Shown: positions 31,513-39,902 of the stretch, in pieces
Numbering within the stretch: the first letter of the stretch is position 1
Layout of the letters: every line of letters begins with the position of its first letter
Assembly: GCF_018215265.2 (NCBI RefSeq)
Contig: NZ_CP136562.1
Coordinates: 3,162,001 to 3,226,000 of the forward strand
Source of the DNA: Paenarthrobacter sp. GOM3
GTDB lineage: Bacteria; Actinomycetota; Actinomycetes; Actinomycetales; Micrococcaceae
DNA length: 64,000 nucleotides
Direction: 5' to 3'
Program-made: the position numbers and the translations under genes
The notes under the pieces: generated by a model
Told to the model about the DNA's origin: nothing
The model's input: only the letters and a program-made list of their open reading frames with translations
Database searches by the model: none

Positions 31513-32115
31513 TTAGTTCTCTTCGGTTGCAGCTTCAGCGGCTTCGGCCGGAGCCGCAACCTCTTCAGCAGCAACCTCAACAGCTGCTTCTTCGGCCGGG
31601 GCTTCTTCAGCGGCCGGTGCAGATGCGCCGCCCTCTTCTTCAAGCTTGAGGCGCAGAGCGTCGATGATGCGTGCAGCAGCGGATGCAGGAGCCTTGAGGA
31701 CACCAGCAACACGGGCAAGCTGCAGTTCGCGGGACTCGAGGGCTGCCAGTGCGGCAACTCCTGCTGCGTCCAATGCCTTGCCTTCGAAGACGCCGGTCTT
31801 GATAACCAGCTGCTTGTTGGCCTTGGCAAAGTCCGTCAGGCTCTTGGCAGCAGCAACAGCGTCACCCTTGATGAAGGCGATTGCAGTGGGGCCAGCAAGC
31901 TGATCGTTGAATGCTTCAACTCCAGCTTCCTTGGCTGCAATAGCGCTCAGGGTGTTCTTGACGACCGAGAACTTGGTGTCCTGGCCGAGCGCAACACGCA
32001 GTTCCTTGAGCTGTGCAACAGTGAGCCCGCGGTATTCGGTCAGGACAGCCGCGTTCGATTCCTTGAAATCGTTGGTGATCTCTGCAACTGCGGAGACCTT
32101 GCTAGGCGTTGTCAT
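31513..32115 (-). CDS. rplJ: 50S ribosomal protein L10
   Basis: L10 anchors the L7/L12 dimers to the large subunit and represses its own operon by binding the leader RNA. The 200-residue product has the conserved N-terminal domain (AVLTEYRGLTVAQLKELRVA, then FSVVKNTLSAIAAKEAG) and the helix that binds L12 dimers near residues 140-165. A C-terminal tail of about 30 residues is almost all Ala, Glu and Val (EEAPAEEAAVEVAAEEVAAP), longer than in E. coli. The ATG has AAGGAGGG upstream. The leader carries an L10-type structure and a terminator-like hairpin. Confidence 0.97.
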   Translation of the reverse strand: MTTPSKVSAVAEITNDFKESNAAVLTEYRGLTVAQLKELRVALGQDTKFSVVKNTLSAIAAKEAGVEAFNDQLAGPTAIAFIKGDAVAAAKSLTDFAKANKQLVIKTGVFEGKALDAAGVAALAALESRELQLARVAGVLKAPASAAARIIDALRLKLEEEGGASAPAAEEAPAEEAAVEVAAEEVAAPAEAAEAATEEN

Positions 32116-32170
32116 AACCCTCCTTCCGGGGATAAAAGCCGGTCTTCCGGGTCCCCGCTCACGAGAGCTA

Positions 32171-32203
32171 AAACTAAAAACGCCCCGCGCAGATGCACGG
32201 GGC
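32171..32203 (-). terminator. Terminator-like attenuator in the rplJ leader
   Basis: On the minus strand GCCCCG (32198-32203) and CGGGGC (32182-32187) form the base of a hairpin, followed by GTTTTTAGTTTT. It lies only 56 bases before the rplJ start and downstream of the L10-leader-like sequence. It can end transcripts from the upstream GNAT genes and, if controlled by L10 binding, could act as an attenuator. Confidence 0.6.
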
Positions 32204-32239
32204 TTGGCTCAACACAGTTTGATCCGTGGAGACTTGCTT

Positions 32240-32368
32240 CGTTCACCTGCGCCGGCCGCCCTATGTTCAGGGTCCTTCGTCAAGGAATTCACTTGTGCCT
32301 CAGGGGCGCAGCTGCAGAATTGAGCTGGGCTCGAAAGAGTGGATTCCCATCAACCGACGGTCTTTGGT
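32240..32368 (-). ncRNA. Candidate L10 autoregulatory leader
   Basis: The predicted transcript starts at about 32368 and immediately carries CCAAAGACCGTCGG near its 5' end. It later carries GGCGCAGGTGAACG (minus strand, 32240-32253). These two blocks resemble the conserved 5' and 3' parts of bacterial L10 (rplJ) leaders that form the L10/L12-binding kink-turn. The fold was not computed. The position directly before rplJ, after a promoter, and before a terminator-like hairpin strongly supports this reading. Confidence 0.58.
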
Positions 32369-32374
32369 ACTTCA

Positions 32375-32403
32375 AGGTTACGGGAGAGTGTTCGGCAAAC
32401 CAA
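32375..32403 (-). promoter_or_regulatory. Candidate rplJL promoter
   Basis: On the minus strand TTGGTT (32398-32403) and TAACCT (32375-32380) are spaced by 17 bases. The site begins immediately after the stop of the upstream GNAT gene. It would start transcription at the 5' end of the L10-leader-like sequence, and the two predictions support each other. Confidence 0.5.
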
Positions 32404-32415
32404 ATCGGCGGCCGC

Positions 32416-33567
32416 CTAGTCCGACGTCGTTGCTCCCGATCCCCGCCCCGGAAGTTCCTTTTGCCATAATCCGGTGACGCCCGCCGTCGCGAATCCAAGC
32501 TGCTTGTTCACGGTGAGGAGGTAACGGTTCTCGGGCGCATTCCATGTGTAGATCACGCGGGCATCAGGGAACTGCTCGCTGAGCCTTTCCATGTTGGCCA
32601 CCTTGATCAGCAGGCCCAGCTTGTTGCCCCGGTGTTCCTGGAGGACCAGCGTGTCGTCCTGGAACACCACATCCTGGCGGTGCGCCAGGACGCTGATGGT
32701 GGTCAGGCCCACGATGCGTCCGCTCTCCACATGCTCGACGGCGGTGACCACCGTTCGCCGTCCCTGCGCCAATGCGGCGTCCTCGGTTTCGCGCAGGACA
32801 ACGGGATCGAAAACCATGCCGCTGGCCTCCACTTCGGGAGCTTCCTCTTCACCGTCCTCACGGACTACCTCGCCGGCTGCGTTCTCCAACGCGGCCACGG
32901 CCTCCAACCAGGGTTCAGGGCAGCGGTCGGTCCAATGGTGCAGTGCGTAGCGGCCGCCGTTGGCGTCGTCGGCTTCCAGCTGCAGGGCCGCAGCCAGCTT
33001 GGAGTCGAGCGGCAGCGCGCAGGAACTGAATTGTTCGATGTGCTGGAGTGTGTAGCCGGCCTGCTTGGCAAAGTCCACCTCCCGGCTGCTGACAGGAACA
33101 AAGCCTGCTCCGCTTCCGGGAATCAGTTGGTCTTCGGGTATCTCGGTGAGGGACGTAGCCGGATGGTTCGTGTCAACCAGGACCATGGTGCGGCCCTCTG
33201 CCCGGGCCAATTGCTCGGCGGCTTCCAGCAACTGGCGTCCTACACCACGGCGCTGGAATTCAGGAAGGATGTCCAAGGTGAACTCGGCCAGGTCCATGTT
33301 GTCCGCCAAGGGAAGGGCGATATCCACCGTGCCTACGATGTCGCCGTCCAATTTGGCCACCAGGATGATCTGGCGCTCATACGGATCGGAAAACTCAAGC
33401 AGCTTCTCCAAGGGCGTGTAGGCGAGGTCGTCACTCCCCCACGTCTCCATGCGGACCCTGCGCCCTACTTCCACGGCGGCCAGGAAATCAGTTGCATCAG
33501 GGCTGTCCACGGTGTCAGGCACCCAGAGCTGCTCGATGTGAACGGTCTTCGCCTCGTCTACAGTCAT
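32416..33567 (-). CDS. Tandem GNAT-domain acetyltransferase
   Basis: This protein is predicted to transfer an acetyl group from acetyl-CoA to an unknown amine. The 383 residues contain two GNAT-like halves. The first has the acetyl-CoA-binding pattern LDILPEFQRRGVGRQLLEAA around residues 95-115; the second has TLVLQEHRGNKLGLLIKVAN around residues 310-330. The ATG at 33565-33567 overlaps the TGA of the upstream GNAT gene as ATGA, so I prefer it to the in-frame ATG at 33583-33585. It forms a two-gene unit with its upstream homologue. Its placement between rplA and rplJ is unusual; the substrate could be a ribosomal protein or a drug, but nothing in the sequence decides this. Confidence 0.83.
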   Translation of the reverse strand: MTVDEAKTVHIEQLWVPDTVDSPDATDFLAAVEVGRRVRMETWGSDDLAYTPLEKLLEFSDPYERQIILVAKLDGDIVGTVDIALPLADNMDLAEFTLDILPEFQRRGVGRQLLEAAEQLARAEGRTMVLVDTNHPATSLTEIPEDQLIPGSGAGFVPVSSREVDFAKQAGYTLQHIEQFSSCALPLDSKLAAALQLEADDANGGRYALHHWTDRCPEPWLEAVAALENAAGEVVREDGEEEAPEVEASGMVFDPVVLRETEDAALAQGRRTVVTAVEHVESGRIVGLTTISVLAHRQDVVFQDDTLVLQEHRGNKLGLLIKVANMERLSEQFPDARVIYTWNAPENRYLLTVNKQLGFATAGVTGLWQKELPGRGSGATTSD

Positions 33568-34673
33568 CCCAGCCGTTTCTGCCATTCGCCTTCAAAGCCG
33601 GAGGGCTTGAATCCCAGGGCGATATTTATGGCCAGCATATGCCGGTTTTCATTGGCGTTCCATGTCAACACCGACGTGGCGCCCGGCCAGGACTCCTTGG
33701 CACGACGCAGGTTGGCGATCTTCACCAACATTCCCAAGCCATGCCCGCGGTGTCCCGGAGCCACCAGGGTGTCCTCCTGATAGATCACTGCGGGCCTGGC
33801 GTCCCGGTGCGTGAGTACCGTGTAGGCAGCCAGTTCGCCGGTGGCGTCGTGCCGTGCTGCCGCCGTTAGCGAAGCACCACCACTGGCCTGCCATGTCGCT
33901 TCGTCCTGGCGCACCCGTGCTGCATCCCAGTCCTCGCCCTCCCAGCCCAAGCCAGCGAGAGGGACCTCGGTGCTCATCAACCCCTTGAGCCGGGCAAAGG
34001 CGTCCACCAGGTCCTCCGGGCAGCTGTCCGGCCACGTTATAAGGCTGTACCCCGCGGCTTTGCTCGCCACTCCTGCTTCGCACTCCCGGAGCAATGCCTC
34101 AGCCGGCGGAAATGGCAGCACGCTGCTTGTTTCCACCTGTTCCAACGAATAGCCATGGTGCAGGGCGAACCGGGTCGGCGCTGAGTCCAAGGGCACGGCG
34201 CCTGCCCCCGATTTTGACTCGAGGACTGCCGTGCCGGGCGCCACAAGCTGGATGGGTGCCCCACAATAGGCATCGAACGACACCCGTGCCCGTCCTCGCG
34301 CCAGATCCTCCAAAACCTTCAGGATCACCGACCCAAAGCCTCGCCGACGATAAGGTGCGCTGACCAGGACGTCCACGCCCGCCGTCGTCGTGTTCTCGCT
34401 CAATGGAAGCGTCAAAGTTCCGCTGCCCACTACGGTGCCGTCAAGGCGGGCGAGGAAAACCTGCCGTTCTTCGTAGCTGTTGCCCTGCCAAAAGAGCACC
34501 GCCTCGGCGAAGGTGGCACAGCGGTCCAGGTTGCCCCAGAGTTCCAGTTCGTGGGCCTCTTCCAACTCATGGAAAGCGCGGAAGTCCGCCGATCCGCTGG
34601 CGTCAGGACTTTTAGGGACGGCGACCCGCTCTACGGACAGCCCCCCACGTGCAGAAAAGTTCGACGTCGACAC
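33564..34673 (-). CDS. Tandem GNAT-domain acetyltransferase (paralogue of the next gene)
   Basis: This is a second two-domain GNAT protein, about 369 residues. The first half has DVLVSAPYRRRGFGSVILKV, and the second has TLVAPGHRGHGLGMLVKIAN, both acetyl-CoA pyrophosphate-binding patterns. The closing TWNANENRHMLAINIALGFK resembles the end of its neighbour (TWNAPENRYLLTVNKQLGF), which suggests tandem duplication. The start is uncertain. I use the GTG at 34671-34673, seven bases after a possible -10 (TAGGCT), which would make it leaderless. The frame is open to 34715, but that would reach into the rplA terminator region. It is the first gene of the pair. Confidence 0.78.
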   Translation of the reverse strand: MSTSNFSARGGLSVERVAVPKSPDASGSADFRAFHELEEAHELELWGNLDRCATFAEAVLFWQGNSYEERQVFLARLDGTVVGSGTLTLPLSENTTTAGVDVLVSAPYRRRGFGSVILKVLEDLARGRARVSFDAYCGAPIQLVAPGTAVLESKSGAGAVPLDSAPTRFALHHGYSLEQVETSSVLPFPPAEALLRECEAGVASKAAGYSLITWPDSCPEDLVDAFARLKGLMSTEVPLAGLGWEGEDWDAARVRQDEATWQASGGASLTAAARHDATGELAAYTVLTHRDARPAVIYQEDTLVAPGHRGHGLGMLVKIANLRRAKESWPGATSVLTWNANENRHMLAINIALGFKPSGFEGEWQKRLG

Positions 34674-34721
34674 GCACCACAGCCTACGGCCCACCTCGCG
34701 CTGGGAACAGGCCACGACAAG

Positions 34722-34756
34722 AAAAGGACCGCCCGGCTAAGCCGGACGGTCCTTTT
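34722..34756 (-). terminator. Terminator after rplA
   Basis: Ten-base arms (34722-34731 and 34747-34756) ending in four A/T pairs enclose a further five-base stem. TTTT lies within the 3' arm on the minus strand. The hairpin starts 25 bases after the rplA stop and should end the nusG/rplKA transcript before the GNAT genes. Confidence 0.8.
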
Positions 34757-34780
34757 AGTCAGAGCTAAGGCTCCCGAAGC

Positions 34781-35488
34781 TTACGCGTCGGTGAGGACCT
34801 TGGTGACGTTCGGGTCAACGGTGATGCCCGGACCGAACGTGGTGGCAACGGTGGCCTTCTGGATGTAGCGGCCCTTGGAAGCGGACGGCTTCAAACGAAG
34901 CACCTCTTCCAGTGCAGCTGCGTAGTTCTCGGCCAGCTTGTTGGCGTCGAAGGAAACCTTGCCGATGATGAAGTGCAGGTTCGAGTGCTTGTCGACGCGG
35001 AAGTCGATCTTGCCGCCCTTGATGTCGTTGACAGCCTTGGTGACATCCGGGGTAACCGTACCGGTCTTCGGGTTCGGCATGAGGTTACGCGGGCCGAGGA
35101 CCTTACCGAGGCGGCCAACCTTGCCCATGAGGTCAGGGGTTGCCACTGCGGCGTCGAAGTCGGTCCAGCCGGCTGCGATCTTTTCGATCAGGTCATCGGA
35201 ACCAACGAAGTCGGCACCGGCAGCGATTGCTGCTTCAGCCTTGTCACCGGTTGCGAAAACGAGGACGCGGGCAGTCTTACCGGTGCCGTGCGGCAGGTTG
35301 ACGGTGCCACGAACCATCTGGTCGGCCTTACGCGGGTCAACGCCCAAACGGAAAGCGACCTCAACGGTTGCGTCGAACTTGGAAGGGTTGGTGTCCTTCG
35401 CGAGGTTAATGGCCTCGACCGGGGCGTAAACCTTGTCCGCCTCGATCTTGGCTACGGCTGCCTCATATGCTTTGCTGCGCTTTGCCAT
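34781..35488 (-). CDS. rplA: 50S ribosomal protein L1
   Basis: L1 forms the flexible stalk that helps release E-site tRNA; in many bacteria it also represses its own operon. The 235-residue product starts [20 protein letters not shown] and carries [20 protein letters not shown] plus the diagnostic [20 protein letters not shown] use the ATG at 35486-35488, which has AAGGAG upstream; the open frame extends to 35581 without support. A 131-base gap separates it from rplK. Confidence 0.98.
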   Translation of the reverse strand: MAKRSKAYEAAVAKIEADKVYAPVEAINLAKDTNPSKFDATVEVAFRLGVDPRKADQMVRGTVNLPHGTGKTARVLVFATGDKAEAAIAAGADFVGSDDLIEKIAAGWTDFDAAVATPDLMGKVGRLGKVLGPRNLMPNPKTGTVTPDVTKAVNDIKGGKIDFRVDKHSNLHFIIGKVSFDANKLAENYAAALEEVLRLKPSASKGRYIQKATVATTFGPGITVDPNVTKVLTDA

Positions 35489-35619
35489 GCTGCTGTTTCT
35501 CCTTGTGCAGTTGTGGTCTGCGGACCGCGCTGGGCCCTGCCACAGTCGCGGGATCCGGCAAGGATCCTCACGACATTTCAATGTTCAAATACCGGTTGCC
35601 CGGTGGGTGAAAGCTGGGA

Positions 35620-36051
35620 TCAGCCCTCTACCGTGATGCCCATGGAACGGGCGGTGCCTGCGATGATCAGGGCGGCTGCCTTGATGTCGTTGGCGTTGAG
35701 GTCTTCCATCTTGGTGGAAGCGATCTCTTCAACCTGTGCCTGGGTCAGCTTGGCAACCTTGACGGTGTGCGGGGTAGCGGAACCCTTGGCAACGCCTGCA
35801 GCCTTCTTGATGAGCTCTGCAGCCGGCGGGGTCTTGGTGATGAAGGTGAAGGAACGGTCTTCGTAAACCGTGATTTCAACCGGGATAACGTTTCCGCGCT
35901 GGGATTCCGTTGCAGCGTTGTACGCCTTGCAGAATTCCATGATGTTGACACCGTGCTGGCCAAGCGCAGGACCGATCGGCGGAGCCGGGTTAGCGGCACC
36001 TGCCTGGATCTGCAGCTTGATGAGGCCGGTGACCTTCTTCTTGGGAGCCAA
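35620..36051 (-). CDS. rplK: 50S ribosomal protein L11
   Basis: L11 forms part of the GTPase-associated centre with 23S rRNA and is the target region of thiostrepton; it is also needed for RelA activation. The 143-residue product has [20 protein letters not shown] and [20 protein letters not shown], which contain the proline-rich N-terminal domain, and ends in the rRNA-binding domain. The start is TTG (36049-36051) with AAGGA seven bases upstream. It follows nusG after a 130-base gap with two hairpins. Confidence 0.97.
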
Positions 36052-36076
36052 TGTAGGGTCCTTCTCTCAATAGCTT

Positions 36077-36128
36077 CCTGGGACACAGGAGCGCGTCCCA
36101 GGTTGGTGGCCGCCATGGCGAGGCGGCC
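36077..36128 (-). promoter_or_regulatory. Two adjacent hairpins between nusG and rplK
   Basis: Eight-base arms CCTGGGAC (36077-36084) and GTCCCAGG (36095-36102), and seven-base arms GGCCGCC (36108-36114) and GGCGGCC (36122-36128), both pair perfectly. They lie just before rplK. No T run follows, so a role in L1/L11 autoregulation or mRNA processing is more likely than termination. Confidence 0.45.
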
Positions 36129-36181
36129 GGCCGCTCCCGAACTGCTAAGCAGGCAGGACTGGAGCGAAATTTTTGGATCAG

Positions 36182-37045
36182 CTAGATCTTGGTGACCTGG
36201 TTGAATGCGAGCGTCACCGGGGTTTCGCGCTCGAAGATCGAGACCAGCACCACCAGGGTCTGGGACTCGGGCTTGATTTCCGAGATCGTGGCCGGGAGGG
36301 TCTCGAAAGGGCCTTCCTTGACGATGACCGATTCGCCGACCTCGAAGTCGACGGCCACGGGAGCCTGGTTCTGCTTGTTGACCGGCTTGCCCTGCTCTGC
36401 CTGCTCTTCTTCGAAGACCGGGGCGAGCATGGAGAAGACCTCATCCAAGCGCAGCGGAACCGGGTTGTGGGCGTTGCCCACGAAGCCTGTTACACCGGGA
36501 GTGTGGCGGACGGCGCCCCAGGAAGCGTCGGTCAGGTCCATGCGGACAAGAACGTAACCGGGGATGCGCACGCGGTTGATGACCTTGCGCTGCGCGTTCT
36601 TGATCTCGACGACCTCTTCCATGGGCACCTGGATTTCGAAGATGTAATCTTCCATGTCCAGGGTCTGGATGCGGGTCTCAAGGTTGGCCTTGACGCGGTT
36701 CTCGTAGCCTGCGTAGGAGTGGATGACGTACCAGTCACCCTCCTGGCGGCGGAGCTTGCCCTTGAATTCCTCAGCGGGATCCACGGGTGCTGCAGCAGCA
36801 GCGGCAGCCAGGGCGTCGCCGTCGGACTCTTCCGAAGCATCCTCGTCGTCTGCGACAGCGGACGCATCGTCCGACTCGTCATCCACGTCAGCTTCGAAAG
36901 CGTCTTCGGAATCGTCGGCGTCGGCAGATTCGGGCGCAGCGGAATCCACCTCGGACTCTTCCGCAGCCTCGGCTGCAGAGTCGTCCGTGCTTTCAGCGGG
37001 CTCTTCCAGCTCAGTCTCGTTTACCTCGAGCTCCTGCTCAGACAC
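36182..37045 (-). CDS. nusG: Transcription termination/antitermination protein NusG
   Basis: NusG binds RNA polymerase and links it to Rho or to the leading ribosome through S10. The product is 287 residues from the GTG at 37043-37045, which has an AGGAG site five bases upstream; an ATG 30 bases earlier has no such site. The first 95 or so residues are extremely acidic and Ser/Ala-rich (for example [20 protein letters not shown]). The NGN domain follows ([20 protein letters not shown], then [14 protein letters not shown]), and a C-terminal KOW domain ([20 protein letters not shown]). The acidic extension is known from actinobacterial NusG proteins and is absent from E. coli NusG. Confidence 0.96.
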   Translation of the reverse strand: MSEQELEVNETELEEPAESTDDSAAEAAEESEVDSAAPESADADDSEDAFEADVDDESDDASAVADDEDASEESDGDALAAAAAAAPVDPAEEFKGKLRRQEGDWYVIHSYAGYENRVKANLETRIQTLDMEDYIFEIQVPMEEVVEIKNAQRKVINRVRIPGYVLVRMDLTDASWGAVRHTPGVTGFVGNAHNPVPLRLDEVFSMLAPVFEEEQAEQGKPVNKQNQAPVAVDFEVGESVIVKEGPFETLPATISEIKPESQTLVVLVSIFERETPVTLAFNQVTKI

Positions 37046-37160
37046 TTGGTCTCCTGCTTCCTCATTGCCTAACATGCCTATTTAAATGGCTCAATTCCGC
37101 AAACCCCGCGAATTCCCTGAACTACCAAGGAATTTCGCACAGTTTACGGACAGATCCGCT

Positions 37161-37442
37161 TTAGCGGTCCCCAGCCCCGGTTCCACCGAAGACCCAACTG
37201 GCTCCCGTCCCGAAGGCGAGATCCAGCAGGCTGACGATGACCATCATGATGACCACGAACACCAGCACCACGAGCGTGTAGTTGATCAGTTCCTTGCGGG
37301 TGGGTGCAACGACCTTCTTCAGTTCCCCAATGACCTGGCGGACGAAGAGTGCAATACGGGCGAAGAAGCCGCGATCGGCTTTCTTTGCGGGACGGCCCTT
37401 CGAGCTGCTGGCAGCTGTTTCGGTCACCTGGTCCTCACTCAC
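37161..37442 (-). CDS. secE: Preprotein translocase subunit SecE
   Basis: SecE clamps the two halves of SecY and is essential for export. The 93-residue product has a soluble N-terminus, the conserved amphipathic segment FVRQVIGELKKVVAPTRKEL, and one membrane helix (LVVLVFVVIMMVIVSLLDLA). This single-helix form is typical of actinobacteria. The start is GTG with only a weak ribosome site. It lies between tRNA-Trp and nusG, the common tRNA-Trp-secE-nusG order. Confidence 0.95.
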   Translation of the reverse strand: MSEDQVTETAASSSKGRPAKKADRGFFARIALFVRQVIGELKKVVAPTRKELINYTLVVLVFVVIMMVIVSLLDLAFGTGASWVFGGTGAGDR

Positions 37443-37522
37443 CTTGCAAAGTCGTTGACCCGACTCTGATCAGAGCCATGGTTGCTGCGCGTGTTCCGGC
37501 GTTTCCGCCGGAACAGCTTGCG

Positions 37523-37595
37523 CAGGGCAGACAGGACTCGAACCTGCAACCTGCGGTTTTGGAGACCGCTGCGCTACCAATTGCGCCACTACCCT
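37523..37595 (-). tRNA. tRNA-Trp (anticodon CCA)
   Basis: The 73-base minus-strand sequence starts AGGGTAG and ends CTGCCCT plus a G discriminator, giving a seven-pair acceptor stem with one G-U. The anticodon loop reads CTCCAAA, closed by GCGGT/ACCGC, so the anticodon is CCA. The T arm GCAGGTTCGAGTCCTGT is standard. The CCA end is not encoded. It stands directly before secE, as in many bacteria. Confidence 0.97.
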
Positions 37596-37658
37596 ATGGA
37601 ATGAATCCATGTTTCAGGCCGCACTTCAGCCTGTGGTGCTTTTCAACACCGGTGAACC

Positions 37659-37664
37659 AGTCTA
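37659..37664 (-). promoter_or_regulatory. Candidate -10 of the tRNA-Trp / secE-nusG unit
   Basis: TAGACT occurs on the minus strand 63 bases upstream of the tRNA-Trp 5' end, in the same context as the tuf and rpsL candidates. The -35 position 18 bases upstream reads TTCGAC, a poor match. It is proposed because of the repeated hexamer. Confidence 0.42.
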
Positions 37665-37850
37665 CGCAAGAATTTCGCGATAGTCGAACCGGCCCGTTTC
37701 CCGGCCTCCGGGCCCCGAATAAAGCCTGTGACCAGCAACATCAGTCACAAAGTTCGGCAGGCACCCGGGAGCTCCGCAGAACAGCATAAGGTAGTTTACG
37801 TCGAATCCCATCATCCAGCCCATGAGCTGCCTGCGAAGAACGGTACCTAG

Positions 37851-39080
37851 ATGTCAGCCGGAACAACTGCCGCCCGCATTTCACAGCGAATCTCCGCCAT
37901 TGCCGAGTCCGCCACCCTTGCCGTTGATGCCAAGGCCAAGGCATTGAAGGCCGCGGGGCGCCCCGTGATTGGGTTCGGCGCCGGTGAACCCGATTTCCCC
38001 ACCCCGGACTACATCGTCCAGGCAGCCATTGAAGCGGCCAGCCAGCCGAAATACCACCGCTACTCCCCCGCCGGCGGCCTTCCTGAGCTGAAGAAGGCCA
38101 TTGCCGAAAAGACCCTGCGGGACTCCGGCTACAAGGTTGATCCTTCCCAGGTCCTGGTGACCAACGGTGGCAAGCAGGCTGTGTACAACACCTTCGCAAC
38201 CCTGGTGGACCCGGGCGACGAAGTCATCATCCCCACCCCGTTCTGGACTACCTACCCGGAAGCCATCCGCCTCGCAGGCGGCGTGCCTGTGGAAGTTTTT
38301 GCCGGCCCCGAACAGGGCTACCTGGTGACGGTTGAGCAGCTGGAAGCGGCCCTCACGGACAAGACCAAGATCCTGCTGTTCGTTTCTCCGTCCAACCCCA
38401 CCGGCGCTGTCTACAGCCCGGAACAGGTTGCAGAGATCGGCAAGTGGGCTGCGGCCAAGGGCCTGTGGGTCGTCACGGACGAAATCTACGAGCACCTCAC
38501 CTACGACGGCGTCGAGTTCACTTCCATAGCCACTGCCGCGCCGGAACTGGGCGACAAAGTTGTCATCCTCAACGGCGTCGCAAAGACCTACGCCATGACC
38601 GGATGGCGCGTCGGCTGGATGATCGGCCCGGCAGATGTCATCAAGGCAGCTACCAACCTTCAGTCGCACGCCACCTCGAACGTTTCGAACATCATGCAGG
38701 TGGCAGCGGCCGCTGCCCTCACGGGCCCGCTGACCGCCGTCGACGAAATGAAGGTTGCCTTCGACCGCCGCCGCAAGGCGATCGTTGCCGGCCTGAACGC
38801 CATCGAAGGCGTTGAATGCCCGACGCCGACAGGCGCCTTCTACGTCTACGCTGACGTCCGTGGCCTGCTGGGTAAGGAATTCGAGACGTCCAACGGCCCT
38901 GTCCGCCCGGAAACCTCAGCTGAACTCGCCACGCTCATCCTCGACGAAGTTGAAGTTGCCGTAGTTCCCGGCGAGGCTTTCGGCCCCTCCGGCTACGTGC
39001 GCCTGTCCTACGCACTCGGAGACGAAGACCTCGCCGAGGGCGTCCGCCGCATCCAGGAGTTCCTGGGTAAGGCCAAATAG
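37851..39080 (+). CDS. Pyridoxal phosphate-dependent aspartate-type aminotransferase
   Basis: This class I aminotransferase most likely interconverts aspartate and oxaloacetate with 2-oxoglutarate and glutamate; tyrosine, alanine or prephenate activity in addition cannot be excluded. The 409-residue product shows [17 protein letters not shown] near residue 40, the NPTGAVYS substrate-site stretch, the [11 protein letters not shown] motif, and the cofactor lysine in [17 protein letters not shown] (Lys245). The C-terminal [15 protein letters not shown] contains the carboxylate-binding arginine. It is a single gene ending at a strong terminator and convergent with the LuxR-type regulator. Confidence 0.93.
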   Translation: MSAGTTAARISQRISAIAESATLAVDAKAKALKAAGRPVIGFGAGEPDFPTPDYIVQAAIEAASQPKYHRYSPAGGLPELKKAIAEKTLRDSGYKVDPSQVLVTNGGKQAVYNTFATLVDPGDEVIIPTPFWTTYPEAIRLAGGVPVEVFAGPEQGYLVTVEQLEAALTDKTKILLFVSPSNPTGAVYSPEQVAEIGKWAAAKGLWVVTDEIYEHLTYDGVEFTSIATAAPELGDKVVILNGVAKTYAMTGWRVGWMIGPADVIKAATNLQSHATSNVSNIMQVAAAAALTGPLTAVDEMKVAFDRRRKAIVAGLNAIEGVECPTPTGAFYVYADVRGLLGKEFETSNGPVRPETSAELATLILDEVEVAVVPGEAFGPSGYVRLSYALGDEDLAEGVRRIQEFLGKAK

Positions 39081-39093
39081 CCGTCCATCCTGA

Positions 39094-39140
39094 CACGAAC
39101 GCTCTTCCAGCCCCCGCGGGTGGAAGAGCGTTCGTGTTTA
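39094..39140 (+). terminator. Terminator after the aminotransferase gene
   Basis: A perfect 16-base stem (39094-39109 with 39121-39136) closes an 11-base GC-rich loop and runs into a GTTTA tail. It starts 14 bases after the stop codon. It abuts the first copy of the 32-bp repeat array. Confidence 0.8.
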
Positions 39141-39234
39141 AGCGGGTGGGACGTGAGAGAGCGTCCCGCCTAAGCGGGTGGGATGTGATTGAGCGTCCCG
39201 TACAAGCGGGTGGGTCGTGATAGAGCGTCAGAGG
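39139..39234. repeat. Three tandem copies of a 32-bp imperfect repeat
   Basis: Units lie at 39139-39170, 39171-39202 and 39203-39234. Each starts with AAGCGGGTGGG after one base and contains GAGCGTC. Units 1 and 2 each form a small inverted repeat (GGGACG or GGGATG with CGTCCC). The third unit covers the TGA stop of the LuxR-type gene. The array lies between convergent genes. Confidence 0.85.
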
Positions 39235-39902
39235 AGGCGGCGCTCGGCCGCCCATTTCGTGAGCTCGTGCCGGCTGGAGAGCTGCAGCTTCCTCAGGACC
39301 GCGGACACGTGCGTTTCCACGGTCTTGATGGAGATGAAGAGTTCCTTGGCCACTTCCTTGTAGCTGTAACCGCGGGCGATCAGCCTCATGACTTCGAGTT
39401 CGCGGGCCGAAAGCTTGTCCAGTTCGTCATCCGCGATGTCCGCCGGCGCGGTCCCAAAGGCATCGAGCACAAAGCCTGCAAGCCGCGGCGAGAACACGGC
39501 ATCGCCGTCGGCCACCCGGATCACGGCATCGGAAATCTCCTTGCCGGAAATGGTCTTGGTAACGTAGCCACGGGCGCCGGCGCGGATCACGGAGACCACG
39601 TCCTCGGCTGCGTCGGAGACGCTGAGGGCCAGGAAACTGGTGGTACCCAGGAGGGCGTTCGAACCGGCAATGACTTCACGTCCGCCGCCACCCAGCCCGC
39701 CCGGGAGGTGGACGTCAAGGAGCACCACCTCCGGGCGATTCTCCGCGATCACGGCGATGGCCTGTTCCACGGTGCCAGCTTCCCCCACCACGTCCATGCG
39801 TTCATCGAGGTCGGCTTTGAGCCCGGAGCGGAAGATGGTGTGGTCATCCACGATCACCACCCGCACCCTGCGTCCCGCACCACTGTCAGGGTTGGTATTC
39901 AT
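39228..39902 (-). CDS. NarL/LuxR-type response regulator
   Basis: This is the DNA-binding partner of the histidine kinase encoded immediately upstream. The 224-residue product has a receiver domain with VVIVDDHTIFRSGLKADLDE, the phosphorylation aspartate in LLDVHLPGG (Asp63) and the signalling lysine in GYVTKTISGKEI. A LuxR-type helix-turn-helix follows at the C-terminus (LSARELEVMRLIARGYSYKE, then ISIKTVETHVSAVLRKL). The ATG overlaps the kinase stop as ATGA. Its likely target is the divergent PspC operon and itself, by analogy with LiaR/LiaS-type systems; this is inference. Confidence 0.92.
   Translation of the reverse strand: MNTNPDSGAGRRVRVVIVDDHTIFRSGLKADLDERMDVVGEAGTVEQAIAVIAENRPEVVLLDVHLPGGLGGGGREVIAGSNALLGTTSFLALSVSDAAEDVVSVIRAGARGYVTKTISGKEISDAVIRVADGDAVFSPRLAGFVLDAFGTAPADIADDELDKLSARELEVMRLIARGYSYKEVAKELFISIKTVETHVSAVLRKLQLSSRHELTKWAAERRLL

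Noticed and set aside
34674..34715. GTG at 34715 as start of the upstream GNAT gene
   Set aside because: It lies next to the rplA terminator, leaves no room for a promoter and has no ribosome site.
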